Shown here: positions 10,991-22,781 of the stretch, piece after piece
Layout: every line of letters begins with the position of its first letter
Numbering within the stretch: the first letter of the stretch is position 1
Source of the DNA: Nymphaea colorata
Taxonomy: Eukaryota; Streptophyta; Magnoliopsida; Nymphaeales; Nymphaeaceae
Assembly (NCBI RefSeq): GCF_008831285.2
Contig: NC_045144.1
Span: 124,001-188,000, forward strand
DNA: 64,000 nt
Direction: 5' to 3'
Notes under the pieces: generated by a model
Told to the model about the DNA's origin: nothing
The model's input: the letters and a program-made list of their open reading frames with translations, nothing else
Database searches by the model: none
Program-made: the position numbers and the translations under genes

Positions 10991-11365
10991 AAAATGAGGT
11001 GGAGTTATTCTTCATCGCCACCAACTACCCACCCATGCCTTTGCTTCGACAGTTGGGTCCTTTATGGTTTCGGACCAGGTTAGTATTCAGTTTCTTCGTG
11101 TCGTGTTAGTTGAGTGTTATGGATATTTATCATATTTTGACTAATATGTGTTTTGTTTATCCATAAATGAGGGCAGTATTCAGCATTGGGGAAACTGTGG
11201 CTTATGGGCCCACTGTTCAAATGTGCGTACATTGTGTTTTTATTTTCAGAGCTAACATGTCAATTCATACAGCTAAAAGCATGCTTTCTTTTTGTCCTCA
11301 TAGCTAAATCTTAGTTATGAGATCTAATTGCAGGACTTGCCTTTGGTTGCTCAATTTTATTGCAG
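10991..11365. other. KUP-flanking intron-like DNA, segment A
   Basis: Runs from the end of repeat X to the KUP exon, collinear with 36090-36468. A CAG/GTTAGT donor-like site lies near 11078. It is preceded by a short open stretch repeated near 36180, 52680 and 57530, possibly a small upstream exon I cannot assign. Confidence 0.5.
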
Positions 11366-11512
11366 GTGCGACATTTGCATTGTACTCACTGATATGCAAG
11401 CATGTAAAGCTCTGTCTTCTTCCAAACCAATTTTCATCTGATGCTCGTATCAAGTTCAACTAAAGGTGCCACCTCCACAGCTTGGGATGTCAATAACGAT
11501 TAAAGAAAGGAG
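11366..11512 (+). pseudogene. KUP/HAK potassium transporter exon, segment A
   Basis: KUP/HAK proteins are plant K+ (H+-coupled) membrane transporters. This 147-nt exon, bounded by TTGCAG and GTATGT, encodes TFALYSLICKHVKLCLLPNQ and then, after a frameshift around 11460, LKVPPPQLG and ITIKER. This matches the conserved loop GGTFALYSLICRH...LKVP...KER after the second or third membrane helix of the family. The first glycine pair is damaged (GGG to GCG, Gly to Ala), and the reading frame stops at a TAA within the exon. No other KUP exon could be found in this copy; homology ends at 11822. Same exon at 36469, 54282 and, inverted, 17184. Confidence 0.8.
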
Positions 11513-11821
11513 GTATGTAAGCTTCATTGTCACTGAAAAGGATGTTCCCGTTTGTTCTTGTTGGTACTTGACAGAAGTGTCCACTATCTTTTGATGTCAT
11601 TGTTGAACTTCTCCAAGATAGTAAGGGTTCAACTAGATATAGGATTTTAATGCTACTATGTTACTATCTTCTAATTTCAGTTTGTTTTTTACTTTTTTTA
11701 TGGAACAGGCAATTGCTTTATAGATTACCACAATTATGGTGTGGCTATGAATTATTTTTTCCTCCAAAATATTTCACACATTTGATGTAGAAGGTTTGCA
11801 GTCATATGGGTTCAAGCTGGA

Positions 11822-12190
11822 CATGGTGAATCATACCGATGGTGGCAACTTCAATACAAAATTCTTCCCCATCATTATATGATTTTTCCATAAGCTTTAC
11901 AGCCACCGGTGTGCCATTGGTCAACCATCCTTTTTAGACATTCCCAAAGCCACCCTGCCCAAGTTGACATTTGAACTTACTTGTCATTCTGATTATGTCG
12001 TTGTATGTGTACCTAGTGGTTGTGAGACTTCTCAACTTTTGTTGGTGTACGGAATGGCAAGCATCCATTTTTTGTAGGAGACCTTGAACAAGAAATCCGA
12101 AGGGATCGAGTAATGAAAACAATAAACATGCTGTCAGTAGGCTGCCGACTGCTGCTAGACAACCTGCTGAAATGAAACTGAATATTACAC
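11822..12190 (-). pseudogene. LRK10-like receptor kinase remnant: TM helix and kinase N-lobe
   Basis: Read on the minus strand: a membrane segment (GCLAAVGSLLTACLLFSLL), then the juxtamembrane motif TRYTYNDIIRMTSKFKCQLG, the glycine-rich loop GQGGFGNV, an in-frame TAA where a residue precedes KG, VAVK with the ATP-binding lysine, and EFCIEVATIGMIHHV with the helix-C glutamate. This order is that of LRK10L/PR5K-type receptor kinases. Homology stops exactly at HHV (about 11822), where KUP-flanking DNA starts, so the catalytic loop and C-lobe are missing. The ectodomain lies 3.6 kb upstream on the same strand (15775-16150). The truncation and the stop make it non-functional. Confidence 0.8.
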
Positions 12191-15100
12191 TCCTGGTGGC
12201 AGCACTCGAGGGTAGTTAAACTTTTCCTGGATGAAATGTACAAATCATCATTCTAAGATATCAACTCTAGGCTAAGATGCAAAAGTGACGTGGTGAAGTT
12301 CATCACTGTTGAAATGTCTTTGTTCTAATTGATCATTTAGGGCTGCCCTTTGTACCAATGTATGAAGGTAACGATGCCTAAAAAGCAAATTTTTCACTGG
12401 GATAAGTGCCAAATCGGCGAACACAGCATGGTTAATTTGCTAACCAACGATCACGGGCAAAGTTAGGGAGACTCGGTACGGTCCTTTAAACACCATGACT
12501 CGTGTGATATCGTTGATCTGTTGCATCTGCATGACGTTGTATGGTTTTGATATTTCTTGAGCTTCCTGCATATAAAAGTAAAGATATGTTAAAAGTATTC
12601 AATGGATAGCCAACATGACAACCAGTTTACGAGGATTAGGTGGCTTTCATTAAATGTCAAAAAAGTAGTATTACTAAGTGAATGCCAGAATTAAGAGGAG
12701 CGTTGGGATGTACAGTTGAAGGGCAAAAGGATAGTGATCTTTTCCAATTATTGTTCTGATGTCGGTCGAGGCACCAAATGAAATTAAGAACAGAAAATAT
12801 ATAGAATTTATGGGTCTGGCCATTCAATATGGCCGACTGTGCAAAGTGCGCTGCGGATGCCAGCCATTTTCCCAAAGCTGGCATTACAAATGAGATGAGA
12901 TTGTGCATATTTACATGCCCGAGAAATGGACGTCCAACAAGTTTATGAAACATTGATTTTGATTAATTTCTTTAGACTTGGCAATCGGCACATATACTTT
13001 CAAGCTCGTTGTAATACTGAAAGATTCGGCCAATTATCAATCTAGTTGGATTTTAGGAAACCAGCGGAAAGCTGGCGGACCCGACTAGACCGCTTGTATA
13101 CATTAATTTTGAGTTATTTTAGTTTTTTAACTAATAATTTACAAGAGCCTACATGTAAACTTAGCTAACTTTTCAATGTCAATGACATTGTGAATGATTA
13201 ATTAAGTTGACATTCATAATTGATAGCACAGTAAGCGTGTGCGGCCTTTTAAGTTGAGAATCACCATTAATACCTAGAGCCCGTTTGATTTGTTGGAATT
13301 TTAATGTAGTGGTGGAACTTTAATTCAAATCTTCAAAAAAGTTCCAAATCCAATCAAACATAAACAGTTGTCCTGAGAGTTTTGGTGGTCTTACTCATAA
13401 TTCTTTGTACGCCCGCATGCATAATTTTTTGTGGACACCAACATAGGAGTGTGCACGTCAACAGTTTCGGCATTTTGTACAATGACTTAGAGTCTTTTGT
13501 GGAGCCACATTTAAGCCAAGCGGACTATGATGTTCTAAATTCCAATTAATTAAGGGACCCCCCAAATTACATGGGTGGGCAAATTACCTGGATCGCCTGC
13601 CCCAGTTGAATTTCCTGCAATGACATTTTAAAAATAATTCTCTTTCCCACTCGTTGCAATGGGAGAACCCTTTGTACACCAGTGACATTGATGATTGAAA
13701 AGAATATCGAGGTGCTATTATATACAACTAGTAAAACTTCATTCCTGTGTCCCAACAACGGATTCGTATGTATGTTAAAATAAATAGCCTTTAATAACGT
13801 TCAACATAAAGAATTTTCTTTTTTTCATTTCTCCTACCGAATTAAATCCACAATAATGCTCCTTACACAATGATTTTGACCCTAATTCAGTTTTCAAAGA
13901 TCAGTGTAAAACATATTTCTCTCAAGGATTGGTAAAAGAATATTTCTCTATCTTCTCTTGATTTCACATGCATTATGAACCAGACAACACTATTAAAAGT
14001 ATAACAATCAGAGCAATTACCATCTCTAGCTTTGTAAACCAAGCATCACTGAGAAAGAGATCAATGCTGCAGCTGTCTACTTACAAGAACATTGTTCCCG
14101 CTGACGTTTCCCGGATTTGGAAATGTTATAGCGTTCACACATTGCACAATTCATTATCTAGCTAGATAAGCAACAAACTGTCAGGAAATAGGAGTTGAGG
14201 AAAGCATCTGATTGCAATCCCATTTGTAAAATGCACAAATATTTAAAGTACGGTCACGTTATTGGTGAATGATTGCTACTACAGGAACAATCAAGTTTTG
14301 CAGGCTAACCATGCTTTATAAATTCAGATTGGTATCAGATCCTGGTGAATATTTTGCATCAGATCCCACTTTCATCTGGGTCAGAATCCAACCGGAGGCA
14401 TGCTACTAATTTTTTCATGAACTTGTGCTACAACGTATTTCAGATCTAGAAAAAAAAATTGTTAAATCCAAATACAGATCTCAATTGCTTGTCAGTGTTC
14501 TACATTCGGATTTAGATGTTTTAAATCAATTTCATTTTCTTTATAGGTTTAAATGGCCTATGAACGACGAGAATTTGCAAACTGGAGGACCAGAATTTCA
14601 GACAAAATAAAGCATAGGAACTGAGCAGCTTGAATTGTGATTTTTTAAGTTAACAGGCATCTATATGTTTACTAAAGTCGGTTGTAATTTGGACTTCGAC
14701 ATGAATTTGAATAGAAAAATAATAACACTGGATCCAAATCCATGTCCATAGTTCCAACTTCAACAATCGAATGAGAAAGGACGGTAGCCAAATGGTGGGA
14801 CTAAAAGACAATATGAGAAATCTTCACCACAAAAATTTCCCGCTTTCCTGGCTCCTTTCACTATTGCATTTGAAGATGGAGAGTTGGGGGAATCAAGAGA
14901 ATTTGTAACCGTAGGTCCTGAATTTGGGGGGAAGGGACGGTAGCCAAATGGTGGCCAGAGGGCCCAGATCCCACCTATATGTCAGAAAACTTTGCATATT
15001 AAAGAAACAATCAAGGTTTGCAGCGTAGAAATGACTGATCCCCTTCTTTATGCTCCTAAAAATCTGGAAGGCTTAGCTGTAGAATGCTAACACGTACTAA

Positions 15101-15774
15101 AAGAGTTTACAAAGGAAAAAAAGCATTGAATCTGGTTTACGAAGGAAAAAAAATGATCCTTTTACCAGGCATTGTACACCGAATACCCCAAGATTTGTCG
15201 AGATGCAAAACTCAAGGGTGATGGTTCATGAAGGTAAAGATGGTCTCAACAACATCTTGCTGGATTTGTCATCAACATGTGAAACATTAAGAAACCTCAA
15301 ACCAAGCGGGTCGAAAAAGCAGTTTTAAATTTTCTCTACAGAGTAGCTCTAAGTAAATCAACAAGTATACTGGACAGCACCATGGAGGACAAGTGCCAGG
15401 AGAAGATATCATGCACAAGTGAACACCTGGTACTCTCTCTCTCTCGCCCACCCCCCCACCCTTCTCTCCACACACACACGTCCAGTAATTTTGAACGAAG
15501 TCAATTTTTTTTTAGACTTTCTCGGTGCTGGGAAAACAGCTTTCTAGGACAGGCTTGGTTGACCCTGAAAGCACTTACACATGACAATGCTAATCTATGC
15601 GAATGCACCTACAAATGGTCAGAACCACCCAATAATCAGTGAGTACAGGTATCCTTCCAAATAGAAAGCAAAATTATATTGCGCCCCACTGGTGTAATTT
15701 GTGTGAACAAGATGGAAGCTATGATAGTAACATAACTCGAGAGTCAGGAGTATATCACGCTACCAGCTGATTTT
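12191..15774. other. unique DNA between RLK ectodomain and kinase parts
   Basis: Without a copy elsewhere in the window. In position it would be the intron between ectodomain and kinase exons of the minus-strand RLK, but at 3.6 kb it may include other insertions. A pyrimidine-rich stretch with CA repeats lies at 15420-15480. I found no further kinase or transporter exons. Short ORFs here have no recognisable motifs. Confidence 0.5.
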
Positions 15775-16150
15775 GAAGATGATCCATCAGAGCAATTTGT
15801 ATGGTGCACTGGTAGTACACTTGAGGCAATCAAACCCCCAGCGAAGAAAAAATCCACCACTCAATATGGCAGAAAGGTTTGCAGACTCGGACTCCTCAAC
15901 ACCAGCAGGGATTTCATACATAGGACAATTGATGCGATGGACATCAAGAGGCAGCGTTATCTGTTCCTGTGGACTGTAATAATAATACAGCAAAGAGCCA
16001 TCAGCACAGTCTTTTCTCTTCCATGAGGACGGAGGTTGCAGAAGCCAATCATTAGCAGAATTGCACCTGAAGAAGGTAAGGTTGGGACCAAAGAGCCGGA
16101 ACCACTAGTAAGGAGTCTTCCAGAGAAGCTGAAGTTTTGAGGTGATGAGC
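15775..16150 (-). pseudogene. LRK10-like receptor kinase remnant: ectodomain
   Basis: The minus-strand translation gives NLTFFRCNSANDW, then cysteines and aromatic runs (LLYYYYSPQEQI), INCPMYEIP, then ANLSAILSGGFFLRWGFDCL and KC. This pattern (scattered Cys, C-terminal W-x(3-4)-C-x2-C) is that of the WAK-associated C-terminal part of LRK10L ectodomains. The CG motif that normally follows is lost and a TGA comes after PYKLL. Upstream the frame is interrupted by a TAG in front of WFRLFGP, and I could not find the signal peptide. Same strand and order as the kinase piece at 11822-12190, so I infer one decayed gene. Confidence 0.65.
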
Positions 16151-16239
16151 AAAGTTTTGTCTCATACGAATCAGGGTAGTGAACATTCAAGCCACGATCA
16201 AGGTATGTGATTCTTTTAACAATGAAATCACTGTCGAAT

Positions 16240-17696
16240 AGACGAATCTTAGTATATAAAATAAGAACAATTTTAAAAGACTTGAGAAAATAACAAAAAA
16301 GTGATAGATGGCAAGTCTATATCCACAGAATAGAATCAGTTTGCCAGCAATTCCACACCTGTGATTCATAATCTGTTTCGCTTTTGATCAAGATGAAGGC
16401 CAAACAGCTCATAATATCTGGCATCTTGTTGCAGCATCGTTAAAGTGGTCACTGGTCATGACGACTATACCAATCAAATTCAACAGGGCCAAAGCGACAG
16501 ATGCTTACAGCAGAAAGAAAATAGGAGGAAAATTGAAAGTTATGCTTATGGCAATTTTCAAAAGCAGCCTACAGAATAGTGTTCATTCAGGAGATGAGTC
16601 CCTTCTGCAAAGACTTTGCAGCTAAGAAAAGAGAAATGGCAATAAACTGCATGGACAAAAAACTTGCATAAGTAACTCCCTCTATGAGGCACATATCTTT
16701 TGTAGGAAAGAACAAGAATTTGCTTTTATTAGTGCATTCCATATGGTCTCTTCTACTTTAAGTCACTTTGTCATGTTTCTTCAATTTCTTCCTTTTCCTT
16801 CATAATTAGATTTTCACGTGTACAAGGAAAAAAAGAATGTTATAATACAGGTTTTCATACAAGAACTTGCCTAAAGTCCAGCTTGAACCCATATGACTGC
16901 AAACCTTCTACATCAAATGTGTGAAATATTTTGGAGGAAAAAATAATTTATAGGCACATCATAATTGTGGTAATCTCTAAAGCAATCGCCTGTTCCATAA
17001 AAAAAAAAAAGTCAAAAACAAAGTAAAATTAAAACATAGTAACATAATGACATTAAAAACCTATATGAAAACTAGTTGGGAGAAATTCAACAATGAATGA
17101 CATCAAAAGACAGTGGACACTAATGTTACCAACAAGAAGAAACACGAGAACATCCTTTTTCAGTGACAAGGAAGCTTACATACTTCCTTTCTTTAATCGT
17201 TATTGACAACCCAAGCTGTGGAGGTGCCACCTTCAGTTGAACTTGATACAAGCATCATATGACAATTGGTTTGGAAGAAGACAGAGCTTTACATGCTTGC
17301 ATATCCGTGAGTACAATGCAAATGTCCCACCTGCAATAAAATTGAGCAACCAAAGGCAAGTCCTGCAATTAGATCTCATAACTAAGATTTAGCTACGAGC
17401 ACAAAAAGAAAGCATGCTTTTAACTGTATGAATTGACATGTTAGCTCTGAAAATAGAAACCAATCAGCCACAGTTTTAGCCTTCTAGGCTGCACTAATAC
17501 ACCAATCAGCCATATTCCACCTGCATTGTGATATTTTAGAAATGCCATAAGAATTCAAGCACAAGCTCCACATCAACAAATACATGTTTTTCGGTACTTG
17601 GGTGCACGTGAACGTGTCTTTCTACTTGGGTATGAGAGAGAGACACACACACACATGTTCATGACAAGGACCCTGAGTTACATCTTCCATATGCTT
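16240..17696 (-). repeat. inverted copy of the KUP-exon segment
   Basis: Reverse complement of the DNA found directly at 36300-37490 (B) and 53905-54960 (C), and of 11200-11821 (A). It contains the KUP exon at 17184-17330 on the minus strand. With A it forms inverted arms of about 0.6 kb around the 5-kb RLK region. Its outer part (17460-17696) matches C but not B. Confidence 0.85.
17184..17330 (-). pseudogene. KUP/HAK potassium transporter exon, inverted copy
   Basis: The same 147-nt exon on the minus strand, with acceptor (CTGCAATAAA read in reverse) and GTATGTA donor preserved. It keeps the GGT/GGG codons for the Gly pair that copy A lost. The reading frame again breaks after the SS/SYDA.I.KFN stretch, so this break is shared by all four copies and predates their duplication. 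Confidence 0.8.
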
Positions 17697-18099
17697 TAAA
17701 CCACAACAAACATGAAAAGAAAAGGCATTATTTCGTGTTCAGTACGTCAACAACACATTCCTAAGAATGCCTTTAACCAACACTACAGCAAACTCCGGTC
17801 GTATTAACTATTAAGTACTTTGGTTTTTCTAGAAAAGTTGTCGTTGAATGGTGAATGGCATCAGAGGCTCCTAGTTCGCCAACCACAACAGGCTTGGCAG
17901 GTGACCAAGTTCAGGAAAACCTATAATGTTAGGATCAGGTTCAAAAATTCATGCAATGCATAAAATGCTTGCCATATCAAGTGTTAGGAATTATTCTTGG
18001 GAAAAAGAAAATTATCACTGTTCACCTTCTAGTTCATGATCTTGGGCCTTACCTATACAGCTAGATAAGAACATCAAAAACCAAAAACAAATCTGAAAA
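17697..18099. other. flank of the pol-less LTR element
   Basis: No coding sequence. It ends in GAAAA (18095-18099), the left target duplication of the element. This stretch is missing from inverted segment C because of a deletion that starts at 17692-17696. Confidence 0.6.
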
Positions 18100-20984
18100 T
18101 GGTGGGGACCCTAGACCCGGCGGCGTCCGTAAAATCTGATGACCCGGTGTCGATCCCCTTCCCAAGATCACTCGAGGGAGCCGTAAGTCCAAAACTTGGA
18201 CAAGTTAATTACAAAAGTTGATCCAGCGGGACAGCAACCCCCACTTAATAGTTCCCTCGGTAAAGATACAAGTGTGTTTTCCCAGACCCAAGGCTTAATT
18301 CCTACTACAACGATAAGGGGATCAAGGCTTGTACAATCGCGAGCGATACAAAGTATTCTCTCACAGCTCACTCAGCAATCACATACAAACCATTCATACA
18401 ATCCCTAAGAACGGCCAAACCATGCCCTTTCCCTTTGCTGGTCTAGCTACCCGCAGTCGTGTCCTTGGCAAGGTGCCTTGGAGGGACTGCCGACGGTCGC
18501 AATTGGCTAAGCCTGGTTTGGAAATAATAGTACACCCATAATCTCACGTTCTATAGGATGTTTAGAAGTTACCTAGCCGACGAGAGATCGGCTTGATCAG
18601 CAAGTGATCCGAGAGAAAACCAGTGGCAAAGCCACTCTCAAATATCTCAGCAAGGTGGTCTCGTATGAGCTGGTCGAGAGATTCTCGGCAATGAAGGTGG
18701 CAGCGAGGGATGTTGCGGGCTACGACACCTGGAGCAAGGGAGCTGCTGATGGCGTCGGTCGGCCGAGTGTAACAGCAACGTGCAGGAAGAGCGCCCGGTA
18801 GGAGGCAGGGGCTCGGCCCGCCTGGCCGAGGTCGCCTTGGTGCTGGTGAGGTTGATCGGCCGCTGAAGGCTACGAGTTGCAGCAACAAGGCCATGTGAAG
18901 TTGTCACCTGTTGGGCTGATAACTCTAATCTCAACACGAACAGCCTTAGAGATGAACCTATCTAATGGACTCCAATGGGTAAGGCCGAGCTCGGAACAAG
19001 GAGGTGAGCTCGGTGAGGGTTTAGGTAGGCTAGGTTTGGTTAGGTGAGCTCAGTAGAGATTTGAGCTCGGATGGACTAGGTCAAGGTTGGTAAGTCACTG
19101 TAGCCTAGGTGGTTCGGTAGTGGGTTGGCTTGAGTAGAGCCAAGTGAAGTGGGGTTAAGGCAACGACTGGGCTAGTGATAGACTAGTCAGTTATGGTTTA
19201 GGGATAGGCTACGGGTCATGCGATAGAAAGTGGAGAGTTAAGCTTACGAGTGATGGATACTAATGATGGGGGTCGGTTATGCTAAGGGTTAAAGCCAAGA
19301 GACATGCAAGAGGGTAGGCTAACTAATGATGAGAAGTGGGGATTAATGACGAGGTAGAGGAGGTTATGGTGTGAGGATAAGAGAGGTTAAGGCTAGAGTA
19401 AAGTGGAATGGGTCGGTTACAAGATGTAAAGGGCAAAGGGTGTGCGAAGAGGCTTCCTAGCTAAAAGAGGTGAATACGTACCTTTAATTTCTTAATTATG
19501 GCATGGAGTGGTGGGAAATGAGGTGAGTTATAACTCACGGTGGGGAGGCTTCAAGAAGGTTAATGATGTGAGGAGTGAAGTGGCCAGCTGAGAAGAAGGT
19601 GACTTTTGAGTTTGTATATGTTTAGGAACGATTATAGGGAGGTGAAGGGTGTGAGTGATGGGGATGAAGCGTTGTGGCAGGGGTGCAATGATGAAGAGGA
19701 CACTTGGCATTAGGGAATTAACTTACCTCTATGTGTGGCCAAGTGGACAGCATCACTTGAGTGAGAAGCCTTATGTAACACTTGTATTGATGAAGGGATG
19801 CCGAAGGGGAAGAAGAGGAATGAGCGCCAACGAGTTGGGTCCTCCTTTTCCGCTCGCTAACTCACCACCGGGTCTGATTTGCCCTCCTTGACTTAGACAT
19901 CAATCAATTAATTGTAAATGTTGCCAAGGGTAATTTGGGGATGAGCAAGGGGAATTGCGATAGCCGCTCGATGGGTGCCGGAAGTGAGCAGTGGCCACTA
20001 GAACCACCATCCGACTTGGAAATTCTGGCCGGTAATGGAACTCAGCTGTCCATAGCTTTTTGGCCGAAACTTGGACTGCATTCCACCAAGACCAGGGCGA
20101 TCCTATCTGAACCAACAAGAGAGAGAGAATTTTGCCCTTGATTGCTTCAGATTTCGTCTGAACCTTCCGCCCAATCACTGATTTGCCTCAGCCAAGCCGA
20201 GCGTGCGACGTTGCTTGATTTTAGGATCGGCTGTTTAAAATTGCTCTCCTTTGTTGACAGCAACCTCACGATTCTATGCGAGAGGATTTGCTGCTGTCGT
20301 GGACAGGTTTTCCAAGGAGATCTACCGATGAATTCACAGAAATCCGATTGGCCTTCTACCAATGGATTCCGGCGAACCTTCTCAGTTTCTCGCCGTGAAA
20401 ACAGTCCTCACAAGCCGCACGTAGTTCTTCCTTTCCAGCAACGTTTCCTCTGGTTTTGGCAGAGTTCCAAAAGCTTACTAGGGACGAATTCCTCAAGGCT
20501 TGATTTTCTGCTCGAGAGGATTACTTCGGTGCCTACCTCGTCTCTCAGCCGGAGTTGATGCTCGAGCGCTAGCCAGCTACTAGGTGGTCTTCTCGCCCGA
20601 GGGTACTAGTCCAGCCTCTCGACTAGTCTTCTCCACCGGTGGTACTAGCCGCTTTCCACTAGTTTTTCGCTAAGTCTTCCCGAGACTTCAACCGGCCTCT
20701 AGTCCTCCTCCTTGATCGAGGGGGCTGCACCCTGAAGAAGGAGCAATTCTGTCTGGGGATTTGTGCGTAGGATAAAGACAGCAAGGGAGGTTTTCCGGCA
20801 ACCTCCAAGCTCGTCTTCACACCTATGTTGCTTCAGCCAGAGCCACGGGTTGTAGCCTTTGAGATTCCGATCACCGCCGGCAAGGCTGATGAGGGGAAGA
20901 GAGAAACTCCCACACGGGGAACAGAGACAACGAACCAAACGTTCTTCTTTCTATTCAATATTCCATTCCCTAATAAAAACAACT

Positions 20985-21010
20985 TACATCGAGCTTATAT
21001 AAGCTCACAA
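20985..21010 (-). promoter_or_regulatory. TATA-like box in the 3' LTR
   Basis: On the sense (minus) strand the sequence GAGCTTATATAAGCTC lies in mid-LTR. It is kept in the 5' LTR (about 28408-28422, GAGCTATATAAGTTC) and in the segment C remnant (about 53732-53746). Conservation in all three and position suggest the U3 promoter of the element. Confidence 0.5.
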
Positions 21011-21342
21011 AGAACCGGTTCTAGGAATGAACCGAGACACTTATACTTAAAACAAAATGACTCAACAAAAGCAAATAAACTAAAGCAAATGAGACGAGAC
21101 ATCTCAGAGTTCGAGTTTGACTCGGGCCTTGTGAGCCCGAGAGGTAACTTGTCTAGGTTCGGGCCTAGACTTCCCCGTTTGACTTGGGTTACGACTCGAC
21201 ACTAGGTTTGACTTTACCTCTACCGGATCTAGGTCCATTTCTCTACGCCGTGCCCATCTTCAAGTCTGTCTCTGCTCTGCCCGTACTTGGTGCCCACTGT
21301 AGCACCTCCAAGTACTATGTTAACCTCCTTAAGCCCGTCTTA

Positions 21343-21401
21343 GGAAATCAAAAAGAGGAGTAGAATTGACTCCAAAATTACACATCTGCAAAAGACTGTC
21401 G
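21343..21401 (-). other. 59-bp filler sequence copied from repeat X
   Basis: Only this LTR has the insert; the 5' LTR and the segment C LTR have about 8 bp (around GAATTCTT) at the same place. The insert is the reverse complement of 4022-4080 in repeat X copy 1 with one mismatch (ACATCTG against ACATTTG). Other X copies in the window are far more diverged there. This looks like templated filler at a repaired break. Confidence 0.85.
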
Positions 21402-21732
21402 ATGTACTATCGATGCGTCCTGTCTCTTCGAGCCTTGGGAGGCTGCTCACACCCAACATCATCATTTCGGCGTGAGCTCTACATGCTCAACCCTTCTTAG
21501 CCGAGTATGCTTTGGCCTTGTCGGCCACATCGGCGCTTCTTTTCTTCGGCTGGCGCCCTTCCACATCCGCACGATGGGCCGCGTCTTCCTTCGGCCTTGA
21601 CATCTCTTGCTCGGCAGCCAACTTTCGGCATGCCTTGCCTAGGCTTACGCCTTGGTTGCGAGCCTTTGGCCTGGCCTGGCCTCGACCACTCCCTCAGCCA
21701 TCATCGGCCAAGACAGATTTAGGCTCGCATCA

Positions 21733-21771
21733 GAACGACCCTCCTTAAAACGAGCTTGTCCCCAAGCTCGT
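21733..21771 (-). other. polypurine tract and adjacent hairpin
   Basis: The minus strand reads a 9-bp-stem hairpin (ACGAGCTTG, loop GGGA, CAAGCTCGT; 21750-21771), then TTTTAAGGAGGG just before the 3' LTR. A purine-rich tract at this place primes plus-strand DNA synthesis. Plant gypsy elements often end in a comparable stretch. Confidence 0.65.
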
Positions 21772-21836
21772 GCTAGGTTGTTTCTAGGGTGATCTGATTC
21801 ATCTTTATTCCTCCTAGGCTGTTGTACCCTGGTCCA

Positions 21837-22253
21837 TTAATCTCTAGGCAAAAATTCGAGCGAGGTCTTTTGCTGAAGGAACCGTTGCCCTAGTCCCTTA
21901 AAATGTACTTGTGTTATGATCCTTGCTGATCTACCTTCGGCCACTGCTTGGCTACACTGCGTCATTCTTGGTCCATAGTCACGGGGTAGCTGCTTGAGAA
22001 GTGATCTTTGTTGTTCTAATGGCTGCTTGGTGACCTTTGGGCACTCTAAATGGTTTCTTATTTTACCTCGATCGTGGGCCTGCCATACCCGAGTATTTGC
22101 TCGAGCCTCATTTTGGGCCTCAAGGGGTAACCAATGGGTCTCTTTGTCTTCCATTTTTGCCCACGCTTTCGCTGCACATCTTTCCTCACAGCCATATGTT
22201 TGTTGTGACTGTTTCCGCCTTGGAACTTGCCCTTTTTGCTCTTGGCTGAGCAC
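21837..22253 (-). other. interior ORF e of the pol-less element, unknown
   Basis: 138 codons, basic and Gln-rich, last of five minus-strand frames in the interior. No recognisable domain. Likely the 3' part of a once longer gag-like gene interrupted by frameshifts, but this is inference from its strand, order and composition. Confidence 0.35.
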
Positions 22254-22301
22254 GGTTTCTGCTTCAGAGGTGATACCACCGAGTAAATGAGCTGTTAGGA
22301 T

Positions 22302-22718
22302 TCAGAGATTTGTCCTTGGGCTCATGACCGGGGGTTTGTACGACTTTTTACACTTGACATAGCCACCCTCCTTAGGCTTTGCCTTGTATTCCAGGGTGAC
22401 ATAGTGGGGTAGCTCTACTACCGTCTCTCTAGGTGGCCTTTCATTTCTTGCAAGGTACCATACGGCTGGCTTGAGAGTTGCTGGCTGTTTGTTTATGAGA
22501 TTATCCAAGCTGAATGGTGACTCCTTATATGCTGGTAGCATTTCTTCCAAAGCGATAGATTCAGACCCTATCCATGGTGTTGGTAACAGCCTTCCTGTGT
22601 TGGATCTCATGGTCAGGGTATCGTGTTGTTTCTCCTCATCCTTAGAGTTCATGCCTTTCATCTTGGGGGAGTTATTGGTAAGTTCTTCAATCGCTTGTCT
22701 TTGCAAGTTTTCCCTCAA
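22302..22718 (-). other. interior ORF d of the pol-less element, unknown
   Basis: 138 codons containing VELPHYVTLEYKAKPKEGGY. Its DNA around 22360-22400 is a diverged repeat of 22755-22795 (CCACCCTCCTTAGG, then GC-CTT). The interior therefore contains duplicated modules. No known domain. Confidence 0.35.
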
Positions 22719-22781
22719 GCTTTCAGGGTGGGTTTTCTCTTTGGATTGGCTGCAGCCACCCTCCTTAGGATGCGCCTTATC

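Larger units (their letters stand above)
18100..21732 (-). repeat. 3' LTR of the pol-less element
   Basis: 3633 bp. Differs from the 5' LTR by scattered substitutions (a few per cent by eye), by a 59-bp filler at 21343-21401, and by lacking a 43-bp insertion seen in the other at about 26031-26073. Several frames are open for 60-140 codons but are out of register with each other and I reject them as genes. Confidence 0.9.

Noticed and set aside
18562-20558. ORFs of 60-140 codons in the LTRs of the pol-less element, some seen in both LTRs
   Set aside because: LTR sequence, conserved only because the LTRs are copies; frames disrupted in the partner or on opposite strands, no motifs.
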